This document shows positions 1 to 6,907 of a DNA stretch of 23,094 bases, one piece after another; positions within the stretch are counted from its first letter, which is position 1, and each line of letters starts with the position of its first letter. The position numbers were made by a program, and so were the translations under genes. A model generated the notes under the pieces. The model ran no database searches and had not been told where the DNA came from. It worked only from the letters and a program-made list of their open reading frames with translations. Source of the stretch: an uncultured Bacillota bacterium (GTDB taxonomy: Bacteria > Bacillota > Clostridia > Christensenellales > UBA1242). The stretch covers positions 1-23,094 of the forward strand of contig CASDQU010000020.1 in NCBI GenBank assembly GCA_949282835.1, read 5' to 3'.

Positions 1-82
1 ACCATAGCGATATTTTAACATATTTCTTTTTCTTTTTCAACTTATATTATCATTTTTCTTCAAAAAATGTCTAGTAAATTTG

Positions 83-135
83 ATTTTGTGTACAAAAGTC
101 TAATTTTGTCGAATTTTGTAAAATTTTTTACAAAA
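83..135. promoter_or_regulatory. Operator-like repeat cluster with a Spo0A-box match
   Basis: The heptamer ATTTTGT occurs three times (83-89, 103-109, 113-119), at 20 and 10 bp steps that place the copies on the same helix face. Two inverted repeats are present: TTTTGT-GT-ACAAAA at 84-97 and TTTTGTAAAA-TT-TTTTACAAAA at 114-135. Positions 106-113 read TTGTCGAA, a perfect match to the known Spo0A box. The cluster lies 26 bp upstream of the -35 box of the next gene, so an activator or repressor site is plausible. That Spo0A itself binds is inference. Confidence 0.35.
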
Positions 136-160
136 ATAACCAAAATTATGGCAGTAATGT

Positions 161-190
161 TTGACTGTAGGCTTTTTTAGATTTTATAAT
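161..190 (+). promoter_or_regulatory. Sigma-A-type promoter of the HTH-like gene
   Basis: TTGACT (161-166) and TATAAT (185-190) are separated by 18 bp. Transcription should start near 197, giving a leader of about 20 nt that carries the SD AAAGGAGA (203-210) before the ATG at 218. The TTG of the -35 box opens the same reading frame, so an automatic caller may place the start there. The promoter argues against that. Confidence 0.65.
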
Positions 191-217
191 GCCTGTATGT
201 ACAAAGGAGAAAAATTT

Positions 218-718
218 ATGAAGACAAATTTATGGGTTAAAACTATTTTGTATATTTACAAATATTTGGATAGTATGGCTGAGGCTATTGATAAATTGGT
301 GGAAAGAGTGGCGATGAATTCATTTTATTATAGCCTTACAAAAGATAATGATGTTATGCAGGTGAGTGAGTGCATTATCAATTTGATGGATAGAAAAAAG
401 AGGCTGATAAATATAAAAGTGCTTGCTGATAAGAGTTTGGAAAAATGTGATAGCATCTTTGCTCAAATGCTTATTGAAAAATATATAGATAATGACAAAA
501 GTGAACAGATAGCTTTGAGACATGGATTAGCTATGCGTACCTATTTTAGAAAGCTTGCTCAAGCTGAAGAGCAGTGCGCTGGGAAAATGAGCCAGATGGG
601 CTTTACAAGTGAGAGGCTTACAAAATATCTTGCCGCAGAAAAGTGGATAACAGAGATTTATCAGCAGTTTTCTTCTAAAGAGGACAAGGGCGAAATTATA
701 GAGGAAGAAAGAGATTAA
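218..718 (+). CDS. Small helix-turn-helix-like protein, possible phage-type regulator
   Basis: This 166-residue protein is mostly helical with no signal peptide. I chose the ATG at 218 because AAAGGAGA lies 7 nt upstream. The longer frame from TTG 161 would be translated from its own -35 box. The middle part (around residues 90-115: DKSEQIALRHGLAMRTYFRKL) reads like the region-4 HTH of sigma-like or ArpU/RinA-type phage late regulators, where a conserved helix precedes an RTYFR-like recognition helix. Phage regulators of that kind often lie next to terminase genes, and a terminase gene starts 884 bp downstream with an opposite-strand gene in between. The family is not firmly recognised. Its stop codon overlaps the stop of the convergent gene within a shared TTAA. 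Confidence 0.55.
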   Translation: MKTNLWVKTILYIYKYLDSMAEAIDKLVERVAMNSFYYSLTKDNDVMQVSECIINLMDRKKRLINIKVLADKSLEKCDSIFAQMLIEKYIDNDKSEQIALRHGLAMRTYFRKLAQAEEQCAGKMSQMGFTSERLTKYLAAEKWITEIYQQFSSKEDKGEIIEEERD

Positions 719-1527
719 TTCAAATCGTTTTCATCAAATTCAAAATAATCTCCATGTCTTTTTCTTTTTAGTTTGGGCTTTTCATTGAGAACTTTATCTT
801 TCATCCAAGAAGGCTTTATTAAAAGGTAAAACACAACTAGACAAGGAAGAGACACACCGATAATTATAAAGGTCATAGCCACTTTTGATAGTCCTCCATT
901 AGGACTATTTTTGTTTGAAAAAGAAGGAGTTGTAATAATTGGAAAGCTTTCATAGTTTGTCTCTATTTTAGGCAAAAGTTGGTCGCAAAATACCGAAGAT
1001 ACATAGCCATATATACTTTTTTCGCCGTTATATTTGCAGTAATACCAAATATTTGATTTATCTGGGACAAATTCTTCTCCTTGTATTTGTCCATAATAGG
1101 TGATATTTTCAGTTAGATATGGAATTGTGTCAATTTTATATTCATTTATTGAGTTGGGATATAGATATATTCCAAGTCCGTCTGTGGCATAAACTCTAAA
1201 GTAAGAGTTTGGAAAGGGTTTTATAGGCGTCCCTTCCATTGCCACCACTTCATTCTTTTTTACATATCCTTCTAAATCTTGATAGGTTGCACTATAAAAA
1301 TAATCATTAGCATTTGCTGTAAGCAGAACAAAGTAGGTGGCTGGAATTTCAAATAATCTATTTTCACTTTCATCATATGGCAGCGAATAAAAATATACAC
1401 CTTCCTGCTGAACTTTTGCATAATAGCTTTGATTTGAGGCTATTGAAATTTTGGCAGTTACACTTGAAAGGGAAAAAGAAGTAAGTGATAATATTAAAAT
1501 AAGGGCAAACAGAAATAATTTTTTCAT
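715..1527 (-). CDS. Secreted, membrane-anchored protein with two SH3-like domains
   Basis: The 270-residue protein has a signal peptide (about residues 1-25: KK, then a hydrophobic stretch, then SVTA). Two similar beta-rich segments follow (about 34-97 and 108-185), each ending in a GYV motif (EGYVKKNEV, YGYVSSVF), as in bacterial SH3-type domains. A linker rich in Ser, Pro and Asn leads to a transmembrane helix (about 215-237) and a basic cytoplasmic tail (KLKRKRH). The expected topology is an extracytoplasmic N-terminus, one membrane pass and a short inside tail. SH3-like domains often bind the cell wall, but no ligand or enzyme domain is visible here. The SD is weak. The gene is convergent with the HTH-like gene and divergent from the terminase. 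Confidence 0.75.
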   Translation of the reverse strand: MKKLFLFALILILSLTSFSLSSVTAKISIASNQSYYAKVQQEGVYFYSLPYDESENRLFEIPATYFVLLTANANDYFYSATYQDLEGYVKKNEVVAMEGTPIKPFPNSYFRVYATDGLGIYLYPNSINEYKIDTIPYLTENITYYGQIQGEEFVPDKSNIWYYCKYNGEKSIYGYVSSVFCDQLLPKIETNYESFPIITTPSFSNKNSPNGGLSKVAMTFIIIGVSLPCLVVFYLLIKPSWMKDKVLNEKPKLKRKRHGDYFEFDENDLN

Positions 1528-1601
1528 GCTCTAATTTTAAATTAGCCATTGCAAAATAGGTTAGCAATATAATGTCGTAAAATATTTTAATAGGAGTTTT
1601 T

Positions 1602-3050
1602 TTGGCGAATATCATGAGCGAATTGGAATATAAATTGAAATTAGTTAATAATGAGATTGTTAGGCGGCGAGAAAATAATCATTTGGCGGGCTATAATACA
1701 GGCAAGGTGATACATAAAAAACAAATGATATTTCATAAATGCAAAAAGAAAAATAGATGGGTTTTTGGTGGCAACAGAACGGGCAAAACTGAATGTGGAG
1801 CGGTTGAGACAGTTTGGCTTGCAAGAGGCATACATCCTTTTAAAGAGAACAAACCTATTTCGTGCTGGGTGGTATCTCTTTCAAGGCAGGTTCAGCGAGA
1901 TGTTGCTCAAAATAAAATTCTTTACTATCTTCGTAAAGACTGGATAAAACAAATCGTGATGACAAGTGGAAGGGCGGATAGTGCAGAGGGCGGCATTATA
2001 GACTATATTCTTGTCAAAAATGTATTTGGCTCTATAAGCAAAATAGGCTTTAAAAGTTGTGACCAAGGTCGTGAAAAATTTCAGGGCGCTTCACTTGATT
2101 TTGTGTGGTTTGATGAAGAGCCGCCCTATGATATTTATCAAGAATGTCGCATGCGTATTATGGATAGAAGAGGGATGATTTTTGGCACTATGACACCTTT
2201 AAAAGGACTGACATGGATTTATAATGAGATATATTTAAATAAGAACAAAGATGACGAGATTTGGTATCAACAAATGGAGTGGGCAGATAATCCATTTTTA
2301 GACAAAGAAGAGGTTATGGCGATGACAAAATCGCTTTCAAACGATGAACTTGAAAGTCGCAGATATGGCAATTTTATACAGAGCGGCGGACTTGTTTATA
2401 ATGAATTTGATGAAAATATACATGTTATTGAGCCTTTTGATGTGCCTAAAGAGTGGCAAGATATGATTTCAATAGACCCAGGCTTAAATAATCCTCTTTC
2501 AGCACATTGGTATGCAGAAGACTTTGACGGAAATATCTATGTAATTGCAGAACATTTTGACAAGGGAAAGGATGTGGCTTATCATGCAAAAAAAATCAAA
2601 GAGATTTCCTCTTTACTTGATTGGCATACCACAAATGGCAAACTGGTAGCTCTTATTGATAGCGCGGCAAATCAGAGAACTTTGGCTAGCAGTAAGAGTG
2701 TGGTAGAACTATTTTATGAAAATGATATACTAGTCAATCCCAAGGTCAATAAAGATATGTTCAGCGGCATTAATGTGGTCAAGCGATTTTTGAAAGATGG
2801 TGATGGGAAAGCTCATCTATATATCTTTAAAAATTGTGTAAATCTTATTAGTGAACTTAAATCTTATTGGTGGGGAGAGGGAGACCTTCCTATAAAGAAA
2901 GATGATCATTGTCTAGATGAAATGAGATATTATTTAATGACAAAAAACGCTCTTTCACCATCAATAAAACAAAAAAAGAATGAAATACAACTTGATAAAG
3001 AAAAATTAATTAAAAAATTGAAAGAGCAAAAAGGAAAGTTTTATTTTTAA
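1602..3050 (+). CDS. Phage terminase large subunit (orphan)
   Basis: This protein is the DNA-packaging ATPase and nuclease of tailed phages. The N-terminal ATPase has Walker A GGNRTGKT (residues 56-63), Walker B LDFVWFDEE (165-173, acids D171/E172) and the coupling motif GTMTP (195-199). The C-terminal RNase H-like nuclease shows D292 (ISIDPG), D353 (LIDSAA) and D434/D435 to D439 (DDHCLDEMRY). The 482-residue length is normal and all motifs are intact. I used the TTG start at 1602 because TAGGAG (1591-1596) lies 5 nt upstream. The next in-frame ATG (1614) is too far from that SD. A possible -10 box TATAAT lies at 1568-1573. No small terminase, portal, capsid or tail gene is found on either side, so it is either a prophage remnant or a gene kept for another role. 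Confidence 0.9.
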   Translation: MANIMSELEYKLKLVNNEIVRRRENNHLAGYNTGKVIHKKQMIFHKCKKKNRWVFGGNRTGKTECGAVETVWLARGIHPFKENKPISCWVVSLSRQVQRDVAQNKILYYLRKDWIKQIVMTSGRADSAEGGIIDYILVKNVFGSISKIGFKSCDQGREKFQGASLDFVWFDEEPPYDIYQECRMRIMDRRGMIFGTMTPLKGLTWIYNEIYLNKNKDDEIWYQQMEWADNPFLDKEEVMAMTKSLSNDELESRRYGNFIQSGGLVYNEFDENIHVIEPFDVPKEWQDMISIDPGLNNPLSAHWYAEDFDGNIYVIAEHFDKGKDVAYHAKKIKEISSLLDWHTTNGKLVALIDSAANQRTLASSKSVVELFYENDILVNPKVNKDMFSGINVVKRFLKDGDGKAHLYIFKNCVNLISELKSYWWGEGDLPIKKDDHCLDEMRYYLMTKNALSPSIKQKKNEIQLDKEKLIKKLKEQKGKFYF

Positions 3051-3173
3051 AATTAAAATATTTTGTAAATTATTTGGAAAAATAATATTATTATGTTAAA
3101 TTTAATATATAAAAATGCTATTACAATCTTGCCTTAATAGAAACTATTATAATTTTATAATTTAAGGAGAGAA

Positions 3174-5450
3174 ATGAAAAAAATTTTTATTCCAATAATT
3201 GCATTTATATTTTTATTGAGTGGCACTATAATGACATCCTCTTTTCTTTCGTTTGCTAGCGAGGGCGAAGAAGAAATTGCAAGGATTTATAAGGGCGAAG
3301 ATTTTATTAATGCAATAAATAGTGATAATTTTGAAAGTGAAAATTTGACGATTGTACTTGAAGATGATATTGACTTTGGCGAAGTTGATTTAAAAAGTGC
3401 ATATCAAACAGAAAAGATTTTTAGAGGTACTTTTGATGGTAATGGACAGACTATATCAAATTTGACACTTGGCTCTGGCACTAATAACTATGGTCTATTT
3501 CCTAAAGCTGAAGGCGCAGAAATTAAAGATTTAAAAATCTCTGGGAAAATTGCCTTCAATTTCAATGATGATACCATGCAAAAATATGCAGGAATTTTAG
3601 TTGGACAGGCTACAAATGTATATATTCATAATTGTGAATTTATATATGATAGTTTGACCAAAGAGGACACTTTAACTCCTATATCTTTAAATGTTGGCTC
3701 AAACTTAGTTTTTGGTGTAGTTGCCGGAAGAGTAAATTCTAAAAGTGGCGGGCAAAGCGAGATATCAGATTGTGTATCATACTATGATGTTGATGTGAGT
3801 TGTCTTCAAAACACCTTGTCATATTTAGGGGGAATTGTTGGACAGTTGCAAGCGGGAAGCAAGATAAAGAATGTGCTAAACTGGGGCGACTATACTTTGC
3901 AAGATAATATCATCGGACAAACGGGTGATAATGAACAATTTATAGGTGGCATAGTAGGAAATCTTGCTAGCTCAACAATATTAAATTGTGGCTATGCAGG
4001 CATAATCACTAATAATAGCAGCTTATTATTAAAATGCCAAATGGGCGCAATAGTTGGCAAATTTGACAATGGAAGGGTGGCTTATAGCTACTGGACTCAG
4101 GGCGCTATTATGGCTACAGGTGCTGGCACTGTTGAGCAAAATCAATATTTGCAACAAGTGGCTCAAATCAATGAGAATTTTTTGAGAAATACAGATAATT
4201 TTGATATTGTTGAACTTTGTTTCAATTTTGATACTGTTTGGTGTTTAAAAAATAGCCGTATTGTTTTACAAAGATTTCAAACTTTCAATTATTCTATAAA
4301 TGAAATGTTTGACAATACAGGAGTGCTGAGCAGCGCTGTAATTAAAACAAGTGAAGATAGCGAGGGCGCTTCTTCGCAGCAAGTTCAATATGGTCAAAGT
4401 TTGACAATCACTATTAGTTATAACACGCAGTACTATGGATACTACACACTTGACAGCGTATTATTACAAGGCGAGGCATTGTCGCGTGATTACTATCAAG
4501 CACAAGAAATTGTAAGCGAAGATAATTTACTGATTGGATATGATATACAGTTAGATGTGAATGATGTCACAGATGGCACATATAGTTTTACTCTCAGTCC
4601 TTCAATTTATCAATGTCAAGTTAAAATTTCTGATGAGGCGGCTTTGAATAATCAGGGTGGAGTCAGTGCAGGTAGCAACTATATAGACTCACTTTCTATC
4701 AATTTCACCTATCAAACAAGAATTCAAGAAATTTCAGCTAGAGGAGAGGGGATTTACACCTTTTCACATTGGGAGCTTTATTATAAGGCAGCTGGTGACG
4801 GAAGCGGAGAATATACCTCATTAGTTGACAATTTTGAAGATGCAAACAGTAGCCTTCTATCTATCAGTTTTGGTATTGCACCATTTGACCAAGAATTTTT
4901 ACTTGTAGCATACTTTACAAGTGAAAATGCCATTCTTATTGATATAAATGATTATCAAAATGTTGGCATAAAATCGGTTACTATAAATGAAAGGCTCTAT
5001 GAAGGTGAGCCAATCGCTGTATCAAATAGCGATACCAATGTGAGAGTTAAGCTTGTGACCAATGCAAAATACCTCTTAGATGAAGAAATATTTTTAAGTA
5101 GCATTGCCAAATTGTATGGACAAGATTTAGAAGAGCTTGGAATAGTTATGACTTCAGACCCTATAGAGGATGAACAGACGCAAGAGACAACCTATAATTT
5201 CCGTCTCAACATGAACTTAGTGCAAGAGCTTGAAGATAAAAGTATCTCACTTTCTTTTGTAACTGAGAAAGATAACTCTCAATATAATCAGCAGATGTTG
5301 TTTGTCTATATCTTTGTGCCTATTGGAGTGGCTTTGATTGTTGGTGTTACAGTCTTTTTGATAGTTAGGCGGGTACGCAGCGGAAAGGGCAAGACAGGAG
5401 CTAAAAAACAAAAAGAGAAAGAGACAAGTTACAAAGACTTTTATATGTAA
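3174..5450 (+). CDS. Large secreted GLUG-type surface protein with C-terminal membrane anchor
   Basis: The 758-residue protein begins with a signal peptide (about 1-29, ending FASE). Residues about 30-380 carry short beta-helix repeats of GLUG type: FDGNGQTISNLTL, YGLFPKAEGAEIKDLKI, YLGGIVGQL and FIGGIVGNLASSTILNCGYAG. Residues about 385-700 look all-beta and I do not recognise them. The end has a transmembrane helix (about 708-731), then RRVRSGKGKTG and a Lys-rich tail, so it should be anchored in the membrane with the bulk outside. No LPXTG sorting signal is visible. SD AAGGAG (3164-3169) lies 4 nt before the ATG. TATAAT hexamers occur at 3148 and 3156, but neither has a good -35 box. GLUG repeats are common in large surface proteins of gut Firmicutes. 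An adhesive role is inference. Confidence 0.8.
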   Translation: MKKIFIPIIAFIFLLSGTIMTSSFLSFASEGEEEIARIYKGEDFINAINSDNFESENLTIVLEDDIDFGEVDLKSAYQTEKIFRGTFDGNGQTISNLTLGSGTNNYGLFPKAEGAEIKDLKISGKIAFNFNDDTMQKYAGILVGQATNVYIHNCEFIYDSLTKEDTLTPISLNVGSNLVFGVVAGRVNSKSGGQSEISDCVSYYDVDVSCLQNTLSYLGGIVGQLQAGSKIKNVLNWGDYTLQDNIIGQTGDNEQFIGGIVGNLASSTILNCGYAGIITNNSSLLLKCQMGAIVGKFDNGRVAYSYWTQGAIMATGAGTVEQNQYLQQVAQINENFLRNTDNFDIVELCFNFDTVWCLKNSRIVLQRFQTFNYSINEMFDNTGVLSSAVIKTSEDSEGASSQQVQYGQSLTITISYNTQYYGYYTLDSVLLQGEALSRDYYQAQEIVSEDNLLIGYDIQLDVNDVTDGTYSFTLSPSIYQCQVKISDEAALNNQGGVSAGSNYIDSLSINFTYQTRIQEISARGEGIYTFSHWELYYKAAGDGSGEYTSLVDNFEDANSSLLSISFGIAPFDQEFLLVAYFTSENAILIDINDYQNVGIKSVTINERLYEGEPIAVSNSDTNVRVKLVTNAKYLLDEEIFLSSIAKLYGQDLEELGIVMTSDPIEDEQTQETTYNFRLNMNLVQELEDKSISLSFVTEKDNSQYNQQMLFVYIFVPIGVALIVGVTVFLIVRRVRSGKGKTGAKKQKEKETSYKDFYM

Positions 5451-5457
5451 ATAAGAA

Positions 5458-5480
5458 AAGAGTGCCATTAAGGCACTCTT
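5458..5480. terminator. Perfect hairpin after the GLUG protein gene
   Basis: AAGAGTGCC (5458-5466) and GGCACTCTT (5472-5480) form a perfect 9-bp stem with loop ATTAA, 8 nt after the stop codon. On the plus strand there is no T run because an inverted-repeat element begins at the next base. On the minus strand the stem is followed by a T-rich stretch. A near copy lies at 5651-5675. Confidence 0.55.
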
Positions 5481-5631
5481 CAGACTGTTGAAAAACGGCG
5501 CGACCGAAAATTTAATAAAAATTTTCTTGCTATGTTTACTGAAAAACACCTAAAAACAGTCATTTAGGGAAACTAAACTCCTGCTTTTAGGCATTTTTCG
5601 AGCCTTGCATCGCTTGTTTTTGAACAGTCTG
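5481..5631. repeat. 151-bp inverted-repeat element (MITE-like or structured RNA)
   Basis: The ends are inverted repeats: CAGACTGTTGAAAAAC (5481-5496) pairs with GTTTTTGAACAGTCTG (5616-5631), 15 of 16 bases, with a possible extension GCGA/TCGC (5500-5503, 5610-5613). Inside are a hairpin GAAAATTT-AATAA-AAATTTTC (5506-5526) and a long arm in which 5541-5559 pairs with 5581-5599 (16 of 19), capped by TTTAG-GGAAA-CTAAA (5563-5577). No ORF fits inside. This suits a non-autonomous mobile element or a folded noncoding RNA. No clear target-site duplication is visible at its edges. Confidence 0.6.
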
Positions 5632-5650
5632 ATTTATTTGTCTACAAGCT

Positions 5651-5678
5651 AAAGAGTGCCATTAAGGCGCTCTTTTTT
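5651..5678. terminator. Intrinsic terminator between convergent genes
   Basis: AAAGAGTGCC (5651-5660) pairs with GGCGCTCTTT (5666-5675) around loop ATTAA, with one G-U pair, and a T run reaches 5678. On the plus strand it would stop read-through from the GLUG gene and the repeat element. On the minus strand it lies just past the stop of the binding-protein gene but has one A-C mismatch. It is a near copy of the hairpin at 5458-5480. Confidence 0.7.
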
Positions 5679-5682
5679 GACT

Positions 5683-6708
5683 TTATTTTGTAAAACTTAA
5701 GGCAACTTTTTGAGCTATAGTGTTATCTACAATATTATTATATTGAGGATGGTACTGGGCTTCTTCTGTGGTTGAGTTGATAATTTCAAGCATTTTGTCA
5801 AAAGATTGTTCGCTCATGACTGGACTTGAGCACCACGCATCAATTCTAATATATTGCTCTATTGCGATTGCAAGTTCCTCATTTGTCATGCCTGAAAAAG
5901 ATGGTGCAAGTGCTGCTGCTCCCTCACTAAGAGGGCTGTTTTTTAAATATTGATAGCCTCTTGCCACAGCCTTTAAAAATTTCTCAGCATTATCTGCATG
6001 TTTTGTAAGATAGCTTTGTTTGGTAGCAAAACATGTATAAGGCAAATATCCTGAAAAATCGCCTACCGCATTTAGTACATAGCCATTGCCTTCTTTTTCA
6101 AGGTTGGTGGCTGTAGGCTCAAATAAAGTACAAAACTCATTGTCGCTTGTGACAAATTCGCTACCAATCATGGCAAAAGATACATCTGTTCGCAAGTTTA
6201 CCTCGTCATTTGCGGTATCTGTGCCAATCACAAGACCGGCCTGTTCAATGATATATTGCAGAGTCATTGCTGGCATTCCGCCCTTTCTTCCACCTATGAT
6301 TGTTTTGCCTTTTAGCTGGTCAAGTGTGAAGTTTTCTATCTTCTCTTTTGACACAAAGAAAGAACCATCTTTTTGGGTGAGCTGACCAAAGATAACTGGA
6401 CTATCTTTTGAACCTTGCGAGTAAACTACTGTTTCAGGGCCAACTAGGACAATATCTGCGCTGCCGCTTAGAAGTGCTGTCATTGAGGCGTCAGAACCTG
6501 TTGCGCTCTCAATGGTAACTTTTAGTCCTTCATCTTCAAAGTAACCTAAATTGTAGGCGGCATATAGAGGAGCATAAAAGATACTATGCGTGACTTCGTT
6601 TAATCTAATTTTGTTGCTATCATTTCCGCATCCAAAAAACAAAAGTCCTGCACTTAGGCAGATTAACAGACAAAGAGTGAAAATTGATATTCTTTTTACT
6701 TGTTGCAT
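5683..6708 (-). CDS. NMT1/SsuA-like ABC transporter substrate-binding lipoprotein
   Basis: The 341-residue protein has a lipoprotein signal peptide with lipobox FFGC (acylated Cys27), so it should sit on the outer face of the cytoplasmic membrane. The mature part fits the NMT1/THI5/SsuA family of periplasmic-binding folds: FYAPLYAAYNLGYFEDEGL near the start, GSADIVLVGPE, LKGKTIIGGRKGGMP, and a C-terminal region with repeated aromatic helices. Family members bind sulfonates, nitrate/taurine-type anions or thiamine pyrimidine precursors; the ligand cannot be read here. The SD AAGGAGG is strong, 4 nt before the ATG. The usual ssuB/ssuC ATPase and permease genes are absent from the window, so the partners must lie elsewhere. 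Two structured inverted-repeat elements flank the gene. Confidence 0.88.
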   Translation of the reverse strand: MQQVKRISIFTLCLLICLSAGLLFFGCGNDSNKIRLNEVTHSIFYAPLYAAYNLGYFEDEGLKVTIESATGSDASMTALLSGSADIVLVGPETVVYSQGSKDSPVIFGQLTQKDGSFFVSKEKIENFTLDQLKGKTIIGGRKGGMPAMTLQYIIEQAGLVIGTDTANDEVNLRTDVSFAMIGSEFVTSDNEFCTLFEPTATNLEKEGNGYVLNAVGDFSGYLPYTCFATKQSYLTKHADNAEKFLKAVARGYQYLKNSPLSEGAAALAPSFSGMTNEELAIAIEQYIRIDAWCSSPVMSEQSFDKMLEIINSTTEEAQYHPQYNNIVDNTIAQKVALSFTK

Positions 6709-6763
6709 TTTTCCTCCTTACAAAAACTAATTTATGTTTTGGCAGCACTTGATGTGATAAAAA

Positions 6764-6850
6764 CTCGCGCAAGAAAATTTAAAAATATATTTTTAAATTT
6801 TATCAAAAGGTAGTTTTGATAGCAAAAACATTGTTTTTGCCTTGCGCGAG
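6764..6850. repeat. 87-bp cloverleaf-like inverted-repeat element
   Basis: The closing stem CTCGCGCAAG (6764-6773) pairs perfectly with CTTGCGCGAG (6841-6850). Between them, almost without spacers, are three perfect arms: a 28-bp palindrome (6774-6801), ATCAAAA-GGTAG-TTTTGAT (6802-6820) and GCAAAAAC-ATT-GTTTTTGC (6822-6840). Only A6821 lies unpaired at the junction. The 8-mer GATAAAAA occurs directly before it (6756-6763) and 3 bp after it (6854-6861), which could be a target-site duplication. The element lies between two divergent genes. It could be a MITE, a cruciform DNA signal or a structured RNA. Confidence 0.65.
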
Positions 6851-6873
6851 AAGGATAAAAAGTCAAAAAAACT

Positions 6874-6901
6874 TTGAATAGCTAATATAATTTGTTATAA
6901 T
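6874..6901 (+). promoter_or_regulatory. rsmD promoter giving a leaderless mRNA
   Basis: TTGAAT (6874-6879) and TATAAT (6896-6901) are separated by 16 bp. Counting the last base of the -10 box as -7, +1 falls at 6908, which is the A of the rsmD ATG. No SD is present upstream of the ATG. Confidence 0.6.
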
Positions 6902-6907
6902 CTTAGC

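Noticed and set aside
1..21. Possible minus-strand gene start (ATG at 19-21) running off the left edge
   Set aside because: Only seven codons are visible and there is no clear SD, so it cannot be supported.
6083..6390. 99-codon plus-strand frame within the binding-protein gene
   Set aside because: It is antisense to a clear lipoprotein gene and lacks an SD or family similarity.
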